DNA of 64,000 nucleotides from Blastopirellula marina DSM 3645. Its GTDB lineage: Bacteria > Planctomycetota > Planctomycetia > Pirellulales > Pirellulaceae. Where the stretch lies: contig NZ_AANZ01000002.1 in the NCBI RefSeq assembly GCF_000153105.1, forward strand, positions 1-64,000, written 5' to 3'. Below, in pieces: positions 41,467 through 50,997 of the stretch. How positions within the stretch are numbered: position 1 is the stretch's first letter; each line of letters opens with the position of its first letter. The position numbers and the translations under genes are program-made. The notes beneath the pieces were generated by a model. It did no database searches. It had not been told where the DNA came from and saw only the letters and a list, made by a program, of their open reading frames with translations.

Positions 41467-42287
41467 AGCTGAACCTGGCGGAGAAAGTGTTGGCCTATGC
41501 GGCGCTGCTCTTGGCGGCGGTGCTCTTGGCGGGCCCGCTGGCGATCCTCTTTTTCTCGTCGCTGAAAACGCCGGCCGAAATTCAATCGAACCCGCATGCG
41601 CTGCTGCCGCAAATCTGGCGATGGGAAAATTATGGGGATGCGGTCACGGCGATGCCGTTCTTTTTGTACCTGCGAAACACGCTGTTGATCTGCTTGGGCT
41701 CGGTGATCGGGACGGTCATCTCTTGCTCGATGGCGGCGTACGCATTCTCAAAACTTCAATGGCCCGGCCGCAATCTGCTGTTCGGCGTCTTGATCGGCAC
41801 GATGCTGCTGCCGTGGCACGTGACGATGATCCCGCGGTTTTTGCTGCTCCGCGAAGTCGGGCTCTACAACACATTGGGCGCACTGATCGTGCCTACTTTT
41901 TTGGGAGACGCATTTTCGATCTTTTTGCTGCGGCAGTTCTTTCGCACGATTCCCGAAGATCTGAGCGAAGCGGCCCGCATAGACGGATTGGGTGAATGGG
42001 GAATCTTCTGGCGAATCATTTTGCCGCTGTCGAAGCCGGCGGTCGCAACCGTGGCGCTGTTTCAGTTTATCGCCGCTTGGAACGACTTTAGCGGTCCGCT
42101 GCTGCTGTTGAGCGACAAGCGGAACTTTCCGCTGGCGTATGGGCTCGAACAGTTCGTCAGTTCCTACAGCGATCAAACGCATCTGCTGTTGGCGGCGGCG
42201 ACGTTATTCACGTTGCCGATCGTGATCCTGTTCTTTCTGACGCAGCGAACATTCTTGAAAGGGATCGCGACGACGGGACTGAAGTAG
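41463..42287 (+). CDS. ABC sugar-type importer permease (MalG/UgpE-like)
   Basis: This 274-residue second permease has six membrane segments and an EAA loop (SEAARIDGLGEWGIFWRIILP). The start is GTG at 41463, overlapping the upstream TGA as GTGA, with AGGAGAA about 9 bases before it; upstream in-frame codons have no RBS. Together with the gene at 39173 it forms the heterodimeric channel. It ends 6 bases before the stop of the convergent GH16-like gene, leaving no space for a separate terminator. Confidence 0.92.
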   Translation: MKLNLAEKVLAYAALLLAAVLLAGPLAILFFSSLKTPAEIQSNPHALLPQIWRWENYGDAVTAMPFFLYLRNTLLICLGSVIGTVISCSMAAYAFSKLQWPGRNLLFGVLIGTMLLPWHVTMIPRFLLLREVGLYNTLGALIVPTFLGDAFSIFLLRQFFRTIPEDLSEAARIDGLGEWGIFWRIILPLSKPAVATVALFQFIAAWNDFSGPLLLLSDKRNFPLAYGLEQFVSSYSDQTHLLLAAATLFTLPIVILFFLTQRTFLKGIATTGLK

Positions 42288-42293
42288 GAAAGC

Positions 42294-43430
42294 TCAGCGA
42301 ATCTCGCGGCCTTGCTCATCCATGTTGTTTTTTAGATCGTCGACGATGACGCCGCGGACGTCGCCGGGATCGTCGTACTGCCAAACCTTGACCGAGGCGA
42401 ACTTGATCGCCGCAGTTTTCCAAGGCGCCGGCCCCGCCCAATCGGGCAACCAGACGCCCAAGTTCAACTGCGCGGCCATGGCCGGAACAAAGCGATGGTT
42501 CTCGGCGATCTTCTGGCCGTCGAGATAATGGACCGCATAGTCGCCGGTGTAGAGAGCGTAGCGATCAGGGCCAAGACGCTTGAGCGGGTTTCCTAGGTAG
42601 TCATCAAACGGAATGCTCTTGTCCTGAATCCAGAAGAAACCATCCTGCTCGGCGACCATCTTGTCGGTCACGCTGGGCAGCTCTTGCAGTTTGGTGCGCC
42701 ACTCGGTGACATACGTATGATATTTTCCATCGATAACATGCGACACGTCAAACAATAGCGGCTCATGCCGATTTTGACAGAAGGTGTTGTACATCGCTTG
42801 CGAGAAGTCGCCCCCTTTGCCGAACTCCGGAAAATCGAGTTCCGACCAATACTCGTTGGCGCCCAGTCCGTACGCTTTCATGTGCGGGTTGTACATCGGC
42901 TTGTCGGGCTGAAACTCTGCGAGCGGCTCGTCGCTGGCATGCACCCAGCGATAGCCATAGGTCCACATCGCCGGGATGGCGCCGCGCGGCTCGCGCGGAT
43001 TTTTGGGACCGCCGTCGTGCGGCTTGTCGTCGCCCACTTTAGCGACGATCTCAATCCGCCCCGAGGCGAAGAACGGCTTGCTGACGATCACGCCGCCGAC
43101 CCGATCTTTGCGCCCCCACATGCCGATCACGTCGCCGGCGTATTGATCACCGTGAGCGGTGCAGACCAGGACGTTTTTTTGCTCTCCGTCGATCAGGTCC
43201 TGCTCGATAGCGACATTTTCGGGGACAACCCCATGATTGCCGTTGCCCCACTTCTTACGCAGCACGTACCACTTCATCGGGTCGATCGCGCCGGCTTGCC
43301 AATCTTCCGAGAAGACGAGTCGGGCCTGGCCGGGCGGCGCCGGCAAACTGGATGGCAATTCGGCGGCTGATAGCTTGAGCGCAGCACAAATGGACATTAT
43401 CACGAAGAAAAGCAGCCGCATGGATCGCAT
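42294..43430 (-). CDS. Secreted GH16-like (concanavalin-fold) protein
   Basis: This 378-residue protein has a signal peptide ([20 protein letters not shown], cleavage expected near LSAAE). The mature region is a beta-sandwich with the GH16/laminarinase-like motif SELDFPEF around residue 193, where the acidic residues match the ExDxxE catalytic strand. [12 protein letters not shown] and the C-terminal [15 protein letters not shown] are also typical. It probably cleaves a beta-glucan or galactan outside the cytoplasm. The spacing of the catalytic motif is slightly altered, so an inactive lectin-like variant is possible. It lies beside a sugar-type ABC importer, in convergent orientation. Confidence 0.7.
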   Translation of the reverse strand: MRSMRLLFFVIMSICAALKLSAAELPSSLPAPPGQARLVFSEDWQAGAIDPMKWYVLRKKWGNGNHGVVPENVAIEQDLIDGEQKNVLVCTAHGDQYAGDVIGMWGRKDRVGGVIVSKPFFASGRIEIVAKVGDDKPHDGGPKNPREPRGAIPAMWTYGYRWVHASDEPLAEFQPDKPMYNPHMKAYGLGANEYWSELDFPEFGKGGDFSQAMYNTFCQNRHEPLLFDVSHVIDGKYHTYVTEWRTKLQELPSVTDKMVAEQDGFFWIQDKSIPFDDYLGNPLKRLGPDRYALYTGDYAVHYLDGQKIAENHRFVPAMAAQLNLGVWLPDWAGPAPWKTAAIKFASVKVWQYDDPGDVRGVIVDDLKNNMDEQGREIR

Positions 43431-43549
43431 GACGAGAGCTCAAGACGAGGGATTGTGAAGCAGAGCCGAGCTTACCTTGCTATGATACTCTCAGCGATGA
43501 AGGTTACTCGCAAACGATAACAATTTACCCGCGGTTGGGCGCATTCCTC

Positions 43550-43768
43550 ATGAAAGAAGACTTTAGCGGCTTTTGTTCCGCCGGCCCTGAGAACGCCCAG
43601 CGAGCGATTGAAGAAGCCCATCAAGCGGTGGTCGAGGAACTGCAGGTTTGTCTCGAAGCGGCGACTGACGACGCCGAGCGCGAAGAGATCGAAGCGGCGA
43701 TCGCCGACGCGGTGGCCGAAAAGACGCGCGTTCTAAAACAGCTCTTCGCGCCCAAGAACTGCTTCTAA
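43550..43768 (+). CDS. Small acidic helical protein
   Basis: This 72-residue product is almost entirely helical and acidic. AQRAIEEAHQAVVEELQVCL and EREEIEAAIADAVAEKTRVL have heptad-like spacing. I do not recognise a family. The start at ATG 43550 is the natural one; a TTG 15 bases upstream is also in frame. No good RBS is visible. Its stop codon overlaps the last four bases of the convergent PPK2 gene. The coding assignment rests on the biased amino-acid composition. Confidence 0.5.
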   Translation: MKEDFSGFCSAGPENAQRAIEEAHQAVVEELQVCLEAATDDAEREEIEAAIADAVAEKTRVLKQLFAPKNCF

Positions 43769-44619
43769 TAGGGCTCGGGAATAAAACGGCGTTCGCCCCG
43801 CAGGTTATTGACATACGTTTCTTTGTCGTCTCGCTCCGGCAGCTTAATTTTCTTGTGCGGCACTTCCTGGTAGTCTCCCACGCTGAGCAAGTGCGAGATG
43901 CAGTTGAGATGGGCGCGACGTTTGTCATCGGAAGAGACGACGTACCACGGCGCTTCTGGAATGTCGGTCGCGGCCATCATCGCATCGCGCGCCTTGGAAT
44001 AGTCGAACCAATGCTTGCGGGCTTCGATATCCATCGGGCTAAACTTCCAACGTTTGTCCCGTTGCTTGAGCCGTTTCTCGAAGCGGCGTCCTTGCTCTTC
44101 GTAGCTGACCGAAAACCAGTACTTCAACAGATGGATGCCGCTACGGATCAACATCCGCTCAAACTCCGGTGCGCTGCGGAGAAACTCATGGTATTGCTCG
44201 TCCGTGCAGAAACCCATGACCCGCTCGACGCCGGCGCGGTTGTACCAGCTCCGGTCCATCAACACGATCTCGCCGGCCGACGGCAAGTGGGCGACGTAGC
44301 GCTGAAAGTACCACTGCGTCTGTTCGGTGTCTGACGGCTTGTTGAGCGCGACGATCCGGCAGCCGCGCGGATTGAGTCGCTCCGAGATCCGTTTGATCGT
44401 GCTGCCTTTGCCGGCGCCGTCGCGGCCTTCAAACAAGACGACCAGTCGCGTCCCTTGAAGCTTCACCCATTCCTGCGCTTTGACCAGCTCGACCTGCAGC
44501 TTCTCCAACGCTTTTTCGTAATGCTTCTTCTTCAAACGATCTTTCGGATCACGCTCGGCGTCGAAGTCATACGCGGCGTGTTTGTCAGGATGTGCTTTCG
44601 ACTTGGAGCGTTTGTTCAT
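43765..44619 (-). CDS. ppk2: Polyphosphate kinase 2 (PPK2)
   Basis: This 284-residue single-domain PPK2 uses polyphosphate to phosphorylate nucleotides. Walker A FEGRDGAGKGST is at residues 63-74, the Walker B-like block VLMDRSWYNRAGVERVMGF contains Asp122, and the lid region has FEKRLKQRDKRWKFSPMD. The N-terminus is basic and disordered (MNKRSKSKAHPDKHAAYDF). The length fits the short class; whether it makes ADP/GDP or triphosphates cannot be told by eye. It is probably transcribed alone. Confidence 0.94.
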   Translation of the reverse strand: MNKRSKSKAHPDKHAAYDFDAERDPKDRLKKKHYEKALEKLQVELVKAQEWVKLQGTRLVVLFEGRDGAGKGSTIKRISERLNPRGCRIVALNKPSDTEQTQWYFQRYVAHLPSAGEIVLMDRSWYNRAGVERVMGFCTDEQYHEFLRSAPEFERMLIRSGIHLLKYWFSVSYEEQGRRFEKRLKQRDKRWKFSPMDIEARKHWFDYSKARDAMMAATDIPEAPWYVVSSDDKRRAHLNCISHLLSVGDYQEVPHKKIKLPERDDKETYVNNLRGERRFIPEPY

Positions 44620-44903
44620 CGAACCAGCGTTTCTACAGAAGAGGAGAGGACTGCGCCGTACGACTTGCCGGGGTGCGTCTTAGAAATGGTAGCATACGCA
44701 GCGGCCGACTGTCGTGCGAATCATGCCGGTCGTAACGACGATGTCCATTCGCGTCGCGCCAGCGATGGCGCTGAGAAATGCGACCTTCGCGCCGGCGGCG
44801 CAACTGAAGACGAGCAGGAAGTTCCACCAGACGAAAAACGATCATGCTCCACGAATCGTTCATTCCATTCCTTTCTTCAGAGGAAAAGAGCTTTACAACT
44901 GCG

Positions 44904-45884
44904 TCAGGTCTCCCACTGGGTGACTGCTTCGGCCAGCGCGAGACCGCTTAAATAGGCGCCTTCCACTTTCGCTTGCTGACACCAATCGCCGCCGATCGCC
45001 AAACGGACTTCTCTGTCCGCCAAACAGCCGACGCTCAGCGGCTCTGGCGGGATCGAATAACGCCAGCGATGGGCTGTTTGATAGGCGACGCGGGGCAGCG
45101 ACAAACCGGTCGCCGCCGCGAGCGCTGCTAACATCTGCGGCGCGATCTCCTCAGGCGATTGTTCCAAACACTGCGTGCTCCACGACTGCGAAGCATGCAG
45201 CACCCAGCAATCGCGCGAAGCATCACGCTGCGGCTTGCTGCTGTTGCGGGCAATCCACGACAACGGCGAATCATGCACAAACGCGCCATCCAACGGCAAC
45301 GGCAACCGCTGCTCAAATTGGACAAGCGTCGCCCAGCAGGGGTTCAGCGTGACTTGCTCTACTTGCGCCGCGTAGGTTGGCGCTACGTCGCACAGCAGAT
45401 CCGCCGCTTGCGCTGGGGGAACGGTGCAGACCAAAGCGTCAAACGGACCCAACGTTTCGCCGCTTTCGTCGGTCAGCGACCAACCAGCGCCAGATCGCGC
45501 GACAGTTTGCACGCGCCGTGAGAGTTGGACATTCAATCCAGCGGCGAGCCGCTTGGCCGGCGCATTCATCGCCGGGACGCCGACATAACGGACGGGGTTG
45601 GTCTCAGGCGTCGAGACTTCGCCGCTTTGAAGAACGCCGATCGCCCCCTTCCAGGGAGCGATCACGCCGGCAGCGACCCACGCTTCGACTTGTCGCTGGA
45701 AGCGTGGATCGCGCGCGGTGAAATACTGGGCGCCGTGATCGAAGTGAAGATCTTCGACGCGGCGCGTCGACATGCGGCCCGCCGGGCCGCGGGCCTTGTC
45801 GAACAAGTGGACGTCATGTTGAGAAGAGAGCTCTCGGGCACAAATCAAGCCCGACATTCCGGCGCCGATAATTGCGACTTTCAA
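44904..45884 (-). CDS. Renalase-like FAD-dependent oxidoreductase
   Basis: This 326-residue flavoprotein has an N-terminal dinucleotide-binding motif VAIIGAGMSGLICARELSSQ (residues 3-22), the extended FAD segment GPAGRMSTRR, and DHGAQYFTARDPRF. These features are typical of the renalase-like branch of the amine oxidase superfamily. The C-terminal FAD contact is IGGDWCQQAKVEGAYLSGLA. There is no signal peptide. The substrate is unknown; bacterial renalases can oxidise aberrant NAD(P)H isomers. It is separated from neighbours on both sides and probably monocistronic. Confidence 0.85.
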   Translation of the reverse strand: MKVAIIGAGMSGLICARELSSQHDVHLFDKARGPAGRMSTRRVEDLHFDHGAQYFTARDPRFQRQVEAWVAAGVIAPWKGAIGVLQSGEVSTPETNPVRYVGVPAMNAPAKRLAAGLNVQLSRRVQTVARSGAGWSLTDESGETLGPFDALVCTVPPAQAADLLCDVAPTYAAQVEQVTLNPCWATLVQFEQRLPLPLDGAFVHDSPLSWIARNSSKPQRDASRDCWVLHASQSWSTQCLEQSPEEIAPQMLAALAAATGLSLPRVAYQTAHRWRYSIPPEPLSVGCLADREVRLAIGGDWCQQAKVEGAYLSGLALAEAVTQWET

Positions 45885-45910
45885 GCTCTTTTCCCTGTGG
45901 AGTTCGCTAC

Positions 45911-47125
45911 TTACTTCTTCGATTGAAATCGATACAGCGTGCCATATTCGCCGAAGATCGCGCTGACGATCACGTCGCCTGACTCATCTTCGCCAAAGGT
46001 GACGACCGGCGGATTCGACGGGTTGGCGATGCGATAATTGGCGCGCACCTTTTTTGCCTCCAGGTCGTAGTCCAGCGCCCAAACTTTACCCGTCACGTAG
46101 TCGGCGTACAAGTATTTTCCGACCAACTCGGGAACCGCCGTACCGCGATAGACCAGGCCGCCGGTGATCGACTTGCCGACGTCGTGATTGTATTCCCAGA
46201 TCGGTTCGATCATCTTGTCATTCGCTGCGACGCCGCTGTTCTTGAACTCGTGGAAACCTTCTCGTTTGTTCCAACCGTAATTTCCGCCTTTGACGATCAG
46301 GTCGATCTCTTCCCAGATGTCTTGGCCAACTTCGCCGCACCACAGGACGCCGGTCTTATGGTCAAAGCTGAAACGCCAGATGTTCCGCAAACCGTAGGCG
46401 TAGATCTCCGGCTGAGCGTCTTTCACGCCGACAAACGGATTGTCGGCCGGAATCGCATAGTTCTTGCCATCGGCTTGATGATCGACGTCGATTCGCAAGA
46501 GCGAACCGAGCAGCGTCGACAGGTTTTGACCATTTCCGGTCGGATCGCCGCCGCTGCCGCCATCGCCCAGGCCAATGTACAGATAGCCGTCTGGACCAAA
46601 CTTGATCGTCCCGCCGTTATGATTCCAAAACGGCTGCTTGATCGTCATCAACACTTTTTCGGAAGCCGGATCGGCCTTGTTCGGATCGTCCTTCGAAACG
46701 GAGAACTCCGAAATCACCGAGAGTTGTTTTTCTTTCTCGGTCGTGTAGTAAACATAGAACTTGCCGTTCGATTTGTAGTCAGGATGAAACGCGAAGCCGA
46801 GAAAGCCTTCTTCGTTTTGACGCGGGTTGAAGTGGACATTTTTCTCGATGTCGAGAAAGACCTCGGTCGTTTCTCCTTCCACTTCATCCTTGGGCATGAT
46901 GTGAATCACCCCTTGTTGCTCGGCGATGAACAAGCGCCCGCTGCCGTCGGCGGCGTTGGTGATGATCAACGGTCGACGGATGCGCAGGTTCTTGAACGTG
47001 CGGACCATCTCGACGGTGTCGAGCGGCGTTTCCGAGAAGGCGACCGGCGGCGCCTCTTCGGCTCGCAGCGTAGCGATGGATAAGACCAACAGAACAAACA
47101 GCGAAAGCGTTCGGCGAAGCGGCAT
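45911..47125 (-). CDS. Secreted PQQ-dependent sugar dehydrogenase-like protein
   Basis: This 404-residue protein has a signal peptide (MPLRRTLSLFVLLVLSIATL, cleavage near LRAEE). The six-bladed propeller of the glucose/sorbosone dehydrogenase family is marked by NHNGGTIKFGPDGYLYIGLG, GDGGSGGDPTGNGQN and YGLRNIWRFSFD. The calcium and PQQ sites of soluble glucose dehydrogenase lie in this fold. These blocks suggest a functional cofactor site, though planctomycetes carry many paralogues with unknown substrates. It would act outside the cytoplasm on a sugar or aldehyde. Confidence 0.88.
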   Translation of the reverse strand: MPLRRTLSLFVLLVLSIATLRAEEAPPVAFSETPLDTVEMVRTFKNLRIRRPLIITNAADGSGRLFIAEQQGVIHIMPKDEVEGETTEVFLDIEKNVHFNPRQNEEGFLGFAFHPDYKSNGKFYVYYTTEKEKQLSVISEFSVSKDDPNKADPASEKVLMTIKQPFWNHNGGTIKFGPDGYLYIGLGDGGSGGDPTGNGQNLSTLLGSLLRIDVDHQADGKNYAIPADNPFVGVKDAQPEIYAYGLRNIWRFSFDHKTGVLWCGEVGQDIWEEIDLIVKGGNYGWNKREGFHEFKNSGVAANDKMIEPIWEYNHDVGKSITGGLVYRGTAVPELVGKYLYADYVTGKVWALDYDLEAKKVRANYRIANPSNPPVVTFGEDESGDVIVSAIFGEYGTLYRFQSKK

Positions 47126-47221
47126 GGATGCGACTCGTGTGGTTGAAACGGCGGAGAATTGGGTACGCAGCTATTCTAGCTTCCTCCGGCGCCCCTTTCC
47201 ACGTGCCGATTTCCAGCGAAA

Positions 47222-48256
47222 TCAGGCCAATCCGCCCAATTCGGGGGAACACGATTCCGCCGGTTCGGTCGCTAGTCGCGACGCCAGACGGACCGCTTCG
47301 ATCAAGCTGGTCACTCCGGCTTTCCCTTGCCATGCGATATCAAACGCCGTACCGTGATCGACCGAAGTGCGGATAATCGGCAACCCCAGCGTGATATTGA
47401 CCGCCACATCAAACGCCAGCGCCTTCAGCGGGATGTGTCCCTGATCGTGGTACATGCAGATCACGCAATCCGTCGTCGCGCGACGCTCGCGCAAGAAAAC
47501 CGTATCAGGCGGAAACGGCCCCGCGATATCAATTCCTATGGCCTGCGCCGCCGCGACCGCCGGAGCGATGATCCGCTCTTCTTCCGAATTGCCGAACAAT
47601 CCGTGCTCGCCGGCGTGGGGATTGAGCCCGCAGACCAGCATTTTTGGCGCTCGGCCGCGAATCCGGAGCATCGCCTCATGACTCAGTTGAATAACTTCGA
47701 CAATTCGCTCACGCGTCAGCAGCGCCGGAACTTCGGCGTAGCCGACATGCGTCGTCACAAAGCCGCAAGTGATCTCTGCGGAGGTCAGCATCATGCAGAT
47801 GCGGGCCGAGTCGGTCTCGTCGGCGAAGATCTCGGTGTGCCCTGGATAGTGGACGCCGGCGGCGCGCAGCGCCTCTTTGTTGATCGGTCCGGTGCTGATC
47901 GCGTCGACATGGCCTGCTTCGGCGGCGCGAATCGCCGCCAAGATATAGTCGTAGCAGGCCTGACCACACGCGGCCGAAATCTGTCCCGGCGTAACGGCGT
48001 CCGCTTCGATCGCTTGCAGATCATAAATCGCCGGTTCGGTCAGCGCACGCAGCGAGTCAGCGCCGCGCCGGGCGTCGATAATCGTTGCGCACATCGGCAG
48101 GTTCAGTTGGGTCGCGACCCGGCGCAGTAGTAGCGCGTCGCCAAAAACGATTGGCGTGCAGTAAGCGGCGACTTCGGGATGGGCCAGCAGACGCAGGGCG
48201 ATCTCGGGGCCAACTCCAGCCGGATCCCCCATCGTAACGGCGATTTTTGGTTTCAT
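47222..48256 (-). CDS. pdxA: 4-hydroxythreonine-4-phosphate dehydrogenase
   Basis: This 344-residue enzyme oxidises 4-hydroxy-threonine 4-phosphate in the DXP-dependent pathway to pyridoxal 5'-phosphate. MKPKIAVTMGDPAGVGPEIA is the family start; YPGHTEIFADETDS and MYHDQGHIPLKAL hold metal-binding His/Asp residues. The start at 48256 follows the family; an upstream ATG at 48271 adds five residues. The cofactor PLP is needed by the AOS domain of the PKS, but the two loci are 11 kb apart and a link would be speculation. The gene diverges from a phzF-like gene. Confidence 0.95.
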   Translation of the reverse strand: MKPKIAVTMGDPAGVGPEIALRLLAHPEVAAYCTPIVFGDALLLRRVATQLNLPMCATIIDARRGADSLRALTEPAIYDLQAIEADAVTPGQISAACGQACYDYILAAIRAAEAGHVDAISTGPINKEALRAAGVHYPGHTEIFADETDSARICMMLTSAEITCGFVTTHVGYAEVPALLTRERIVEVIQLSHEAMLRIRGRAPKMLVCGLNPHAGEHGLFGNSEEERIIAPAVAAAQAIGIDIAGPFPPDTVFLRERRATTDCVICMYHDQGHIPLKALAFDVAVNITLGLPIIRTSVDHGTAFDIAWQGKAGVTSLIEAVRLASRLATEPAESCSPELGGLA

Positions 48257-48403
48257 GAATCTAGCAGGCAAAGTGCGACATGCGATGACGTGCCTCTATT
48301 AGAATCGGATCGCTCGTCGACCGCTAGGAAGGCGAACCCACTACCGAGTCGACTTGTCACTCCCCTACAGCAGTTCCCCGCGCCCAGACTCACGAGACGT
48401 CCT

Positions 48404-49201
48404 ATGCCGCAGACACTCTATCAAATCGACGCATTTACGGCGCGGCCGCTCGCCGGTAATCCAGCCGCGGTCTGTTGGCTAGAGCAATCGTGCGAAGATC
48501 GCTGGCTGCAAGCAGTAGCGGCCGAAATGAATCTTTCGGAAACGGCTTTTCTCTGGCAAGAGGAAAGCCGTTTTCGTTTGCGCTGGTTCACTCCGGCCGT
48601 CGAAGTCGATCTGTGCGGGCACGCAACACTAGCGGCGGCTCACTTCTTGTGGGAAACCGGCAAAGCGGCGACCGATGCGACGATCGAGTTCAACACGCGC
48701 AGCGGGGTGCTAACCGCGGTGCGAATTAACGACCGCATCGAGCTTGACTTTCCGATCGACGAAATCGAAGCTGGCGATCCGCCGACGGGCTTGATCGCCG
48801 CTTTGGGCTGCAAGCCGATCGCGACCGGCCGTAATCGCCGCGATGTGTTGGTGGAAGTGGCGAGCGAAGCGGAGCTGCGCAGCGTTGCCCCCGACTTTCG
48901 CCGCTTGGCCGAAATTCGCGCACGCGGCGTGATCGTCACCTGCCGCGGCGACGGCGAGAACTACGAATTCCTCTCGCGATTCTTCGCGCCGGCTTGCGGG
49001 ATCGACGAAGATCCGGTGACCGGCTCGGCCCACTGTGCGCTGGTGACCTACTGGGCGCCGAAGTGGAAAAAACAAACGCTGCGAGCGTTTCAATGCTCGC
49101 AGCGCGGTGGAGAGTTGGAGGTGACGTTAGATGGTGATCGAGCCAAGTTGCGCGGCGCAGCGGTCACCGTACTACGTGGAGAGTTGGACGCTTCGTGGTG
49201 A
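48404..49201 (+). CDS. PhzF family isomerase-like protein
   Basis: This 265-residue protein has the PhzF signature: LAGNPAAVC near residue 17, the catalytic glutamate Glu46 in MNLSETAFL, DLCGHATLAAAH and DEDPVTGSAHC. Two similar halves of the diaminopimelate-epimerase fold are apparent. PhzF isomerises a dihydro-anthranilate in phenazine biosynthesis, but most family members have unknown substrates. No other phenazine gene is nearby. I start at 48404 because MPQTLYQIDAFTARPLAGNP is the family N-terminus; the frame is open much further upstream into the divergent spacer. Confidence 0.9.
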   Translation: MPQTLYQIDAFTARPLAGNPAAVCWLEQSCEDRWLQAVAAEMNLSETAFLWQEESRFRLRWFTPAVEVDLCGHATLAAAHFLWETGKAATDATIEFNTRSGVLTAVRINDRIELDFPIDEIEAGDPPTGLIAALGCKPIATGRNRRDVLVEVASEAELRSVAPDFRRLAEIRARGVIVTCRGDGENYEFLSRFFAPACGIDEDPVTGSAHCALVTYWAPKWKKQTLRAFQCSQRGGELEVTLDGDRAKLRGAAVTVLRGELDASW

Positions 49202-49204
49202 CAA

Positions 49205-50881
49205 CTACGGCAACGTCAAGCTAAAGTCCAAGACGTTGTCTCCCTTGACGATCTTCACCATCAAAAATGTCTGCTGGAGATTGGTATAGCGGGAAGGAAG
49301 TTTCGGACTGCTGATCGTCACCCTGAAATCGCCGGTCGGCGATCCGTCGCGATTGTCCGGCGTCGACATCTCGTACTTTCCATTTTCGTCGGTAACGCCG
49401 GTTGCTCGGGTTCCCCCTTTGCCACCATAGAAAGTAATTGTGGCGCCAGCCAAGGGCTGGCCTTTCAGCGTCACCGTTCCGCTTGTTGAATTCAGTTTCG
49501 GCTTCTTGGCGGTCTTGGCCGGTTCCTTCTCGGCATCTTTCGCGTTCACCATCGGCAACCACTTGGCCAGACGTTTTTTCACGGCGTCGTTTTTCGGCAC
49601 TTCGGCAACGTTGGTCCATTCCTGCGGATCCTCTTGATGGTCGTACAGCTCTTCACTTCCATCGGCGTAACGAATGTAGCGCCAGCGCTCGTCGCGGACC
49701 GCGTGATTGTTTTTGCCGTGCGTGGTAATCGCCGGCCGATCCCATGCGGCGGCGGGATCTTTCAAAAGCGGCGCCAGACTTTGGCCTTCCACAACTTTCG
49801 GCGCGGTCAGCCCGCATAGTTCGGCCAGCGTCGGATAGAGATCCAACAGCGTGACCGTGCGCTCGCAATGCTGATTGGGCTTCGTCATGCCGGGGGCAAT
49901 GATCAATAGCGGCACGCGATCCGCTTCTTCCCAAAGCGAAAACTTGCGCCAGTGCTGCTTCTCGCCCAAGTGCCAACCATGATCTCCCCACAGAACGATG
50001 ATCGTGTTGTCGGCGTAGGGACTCGCTTCGAGCGCTGCGATCAAGCGCCCGACTTGGGCGTCGGCGAACTCAATGCTGGCCAGATAGCCTTGCACCGCTT
50101 TCGCGTAATTGTCGGTCGACGTCACCTTCTTGTGATCGCCGTTCGGCTTGGCGATCTTGACGCCTGCCTCCGGCACATCGGCCAGATCGTCCGCTTTGAT
50201 TTGCGGCAGTTGAATTTGATCGAGCGGGAAGTGCTCGAAGTATTCTTGCGGCACAAACCAGGGCAGGTGAGGGCGGTAGATCCCGCAGGCCAAAAAGAGG
50301 GGCTTATCGTGCTTCTGTCCCAGCTGATCGATCGCCCAATCGACCATTTGATAGTCGCTCATCTCGGCGTCTTGGGCGTCGACCGGGCCCCAGTCAAAGT
50401 GTGACGTCTTGGGGATGCCGTTGGCCGGCAGTTGTTGCGGTTTGGGATCGCCGGTCTGTTTCAGATACTCGTCCCACCCACTGTCTTCGCGATACGAACC
50501 ATGGAAGATCTTACCGCACCCAAGGACGTCATAGCCGTTTTGTTGATAGAACTGCGGCAGCGTCACCGCATCCGGCATCGCTGGGCGCCAGGGCTGATTG
50601 TTGTGATAGACGCCGGATGTCGACGGCGCAATGCCGGTCAGCAGCGAAGCCCGCGACGGATTGCAGGCCGGCGCCGAGCAATAAGCCCGCTCGAACAAAA
50701 CCCCTTGCGCCGCCAGGCGATCAATGTTCGGCGAACGAGTTTGCGGATGCCCTCCCAAGCAGCCGACCCAGTCATTCAAATCGTCGACGGCGATAAACAA
50801 CACGTTCGGCGGATCAGCGGCGGAGGTTAGATTCAGCCAGAGCGGCAGCAATAGGGCGGCGCAGGCAAGATGTCGCAACAT
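49205..50881 (-). CDS. Secreted sulfatase with C-terminal Cna-like domain
   Basis: This 558-residue sulfatase of the iduronate-2-sulfatase type has a signal peptide (MLRHLACAALLLPLWLNLTS). Metal-binding AVDDLNDWVG is at 31-40, and CNPSRASLLTG has Cys73 for conversion to formylglycine. The catalytic domain ends near residue 460. A lysine-rich linker then leads to a beta-sandwich (about 468-558: SGTVTLKGQPLAGATITFYG, ending NVLDFSLTL) like the carboxypeptidase-regulatory/transthyretin fold. This resembles the lipoprotein at 12622-13038 and is not part of a normal sulfatase. It probably desulfates algal polysaccharides outside the cytoplasm. Confidence 0.93.
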   Translation of the reverse strand: MLRHLACAALLLPLWLNLTSAADPPNVLFIAVDDLNDWVGCLGGHPQTRSPNIDRLAAQGVLFERAYCSAPACNPSRASLLTGIAPSTSGVYHNNQPWRPAMPDAVTLPQFYQQNGYDVLGCGKIFHGSYREDSGWDEYLKQTGDPKPQQLPANGIPKTSHFDWGPVDAQDAEMSDYQMVDWAIDQLGQKHDKPLFLACGIYRPHLPWFVPQEYFEHFPLDQIQLPQIKADDLADVPEAGVKIAKPNGDHKKVTSTDNYAKAVQGYLASIEFADAQVGRLIAALEASPYADNTIIVLWGDHGWHLGEKQHWRKFSLWEEADRVPLLIIAPGMTKPNQHCERTVTLLDLYPTLAELCGLTAPKVVEGQSLAPLLKDPAAAWDRPAITTHGKNNHAVRDERWRYIRYADGSEELYDHQEDPQEWTNVAEVPKNDAVKKRLAKWLPMVNAKDAEKEPAKTAKKPKLNSTSGTVTLKGQPLAGATITFYGGKGGTRATGVTDENGKYEMSTPDNRDGSPTGDFRVTISSPKLPSRYTNLQQTFLMVKIVKGDNVLDFSLTLP

Positions 50882-50997
50882 GGGTCAAGCTCCGGGGGCA
50901 CGGATATCTCAGGTTGACGCATGGATGCGCCGAGAGCTTGTATTATTGTCGAAAAACGCCGCCGCTTCATCCCAGACTACGAATTCTTGCCGATCTC

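Noticed and set aside
44455-44955. Plus-strand frame of 166 codons spanning the start of ppk2 and the spacer after it
   Set aside because: Overlaps ppk2 antisense and the oxidoreductase end; no RBS or domain.
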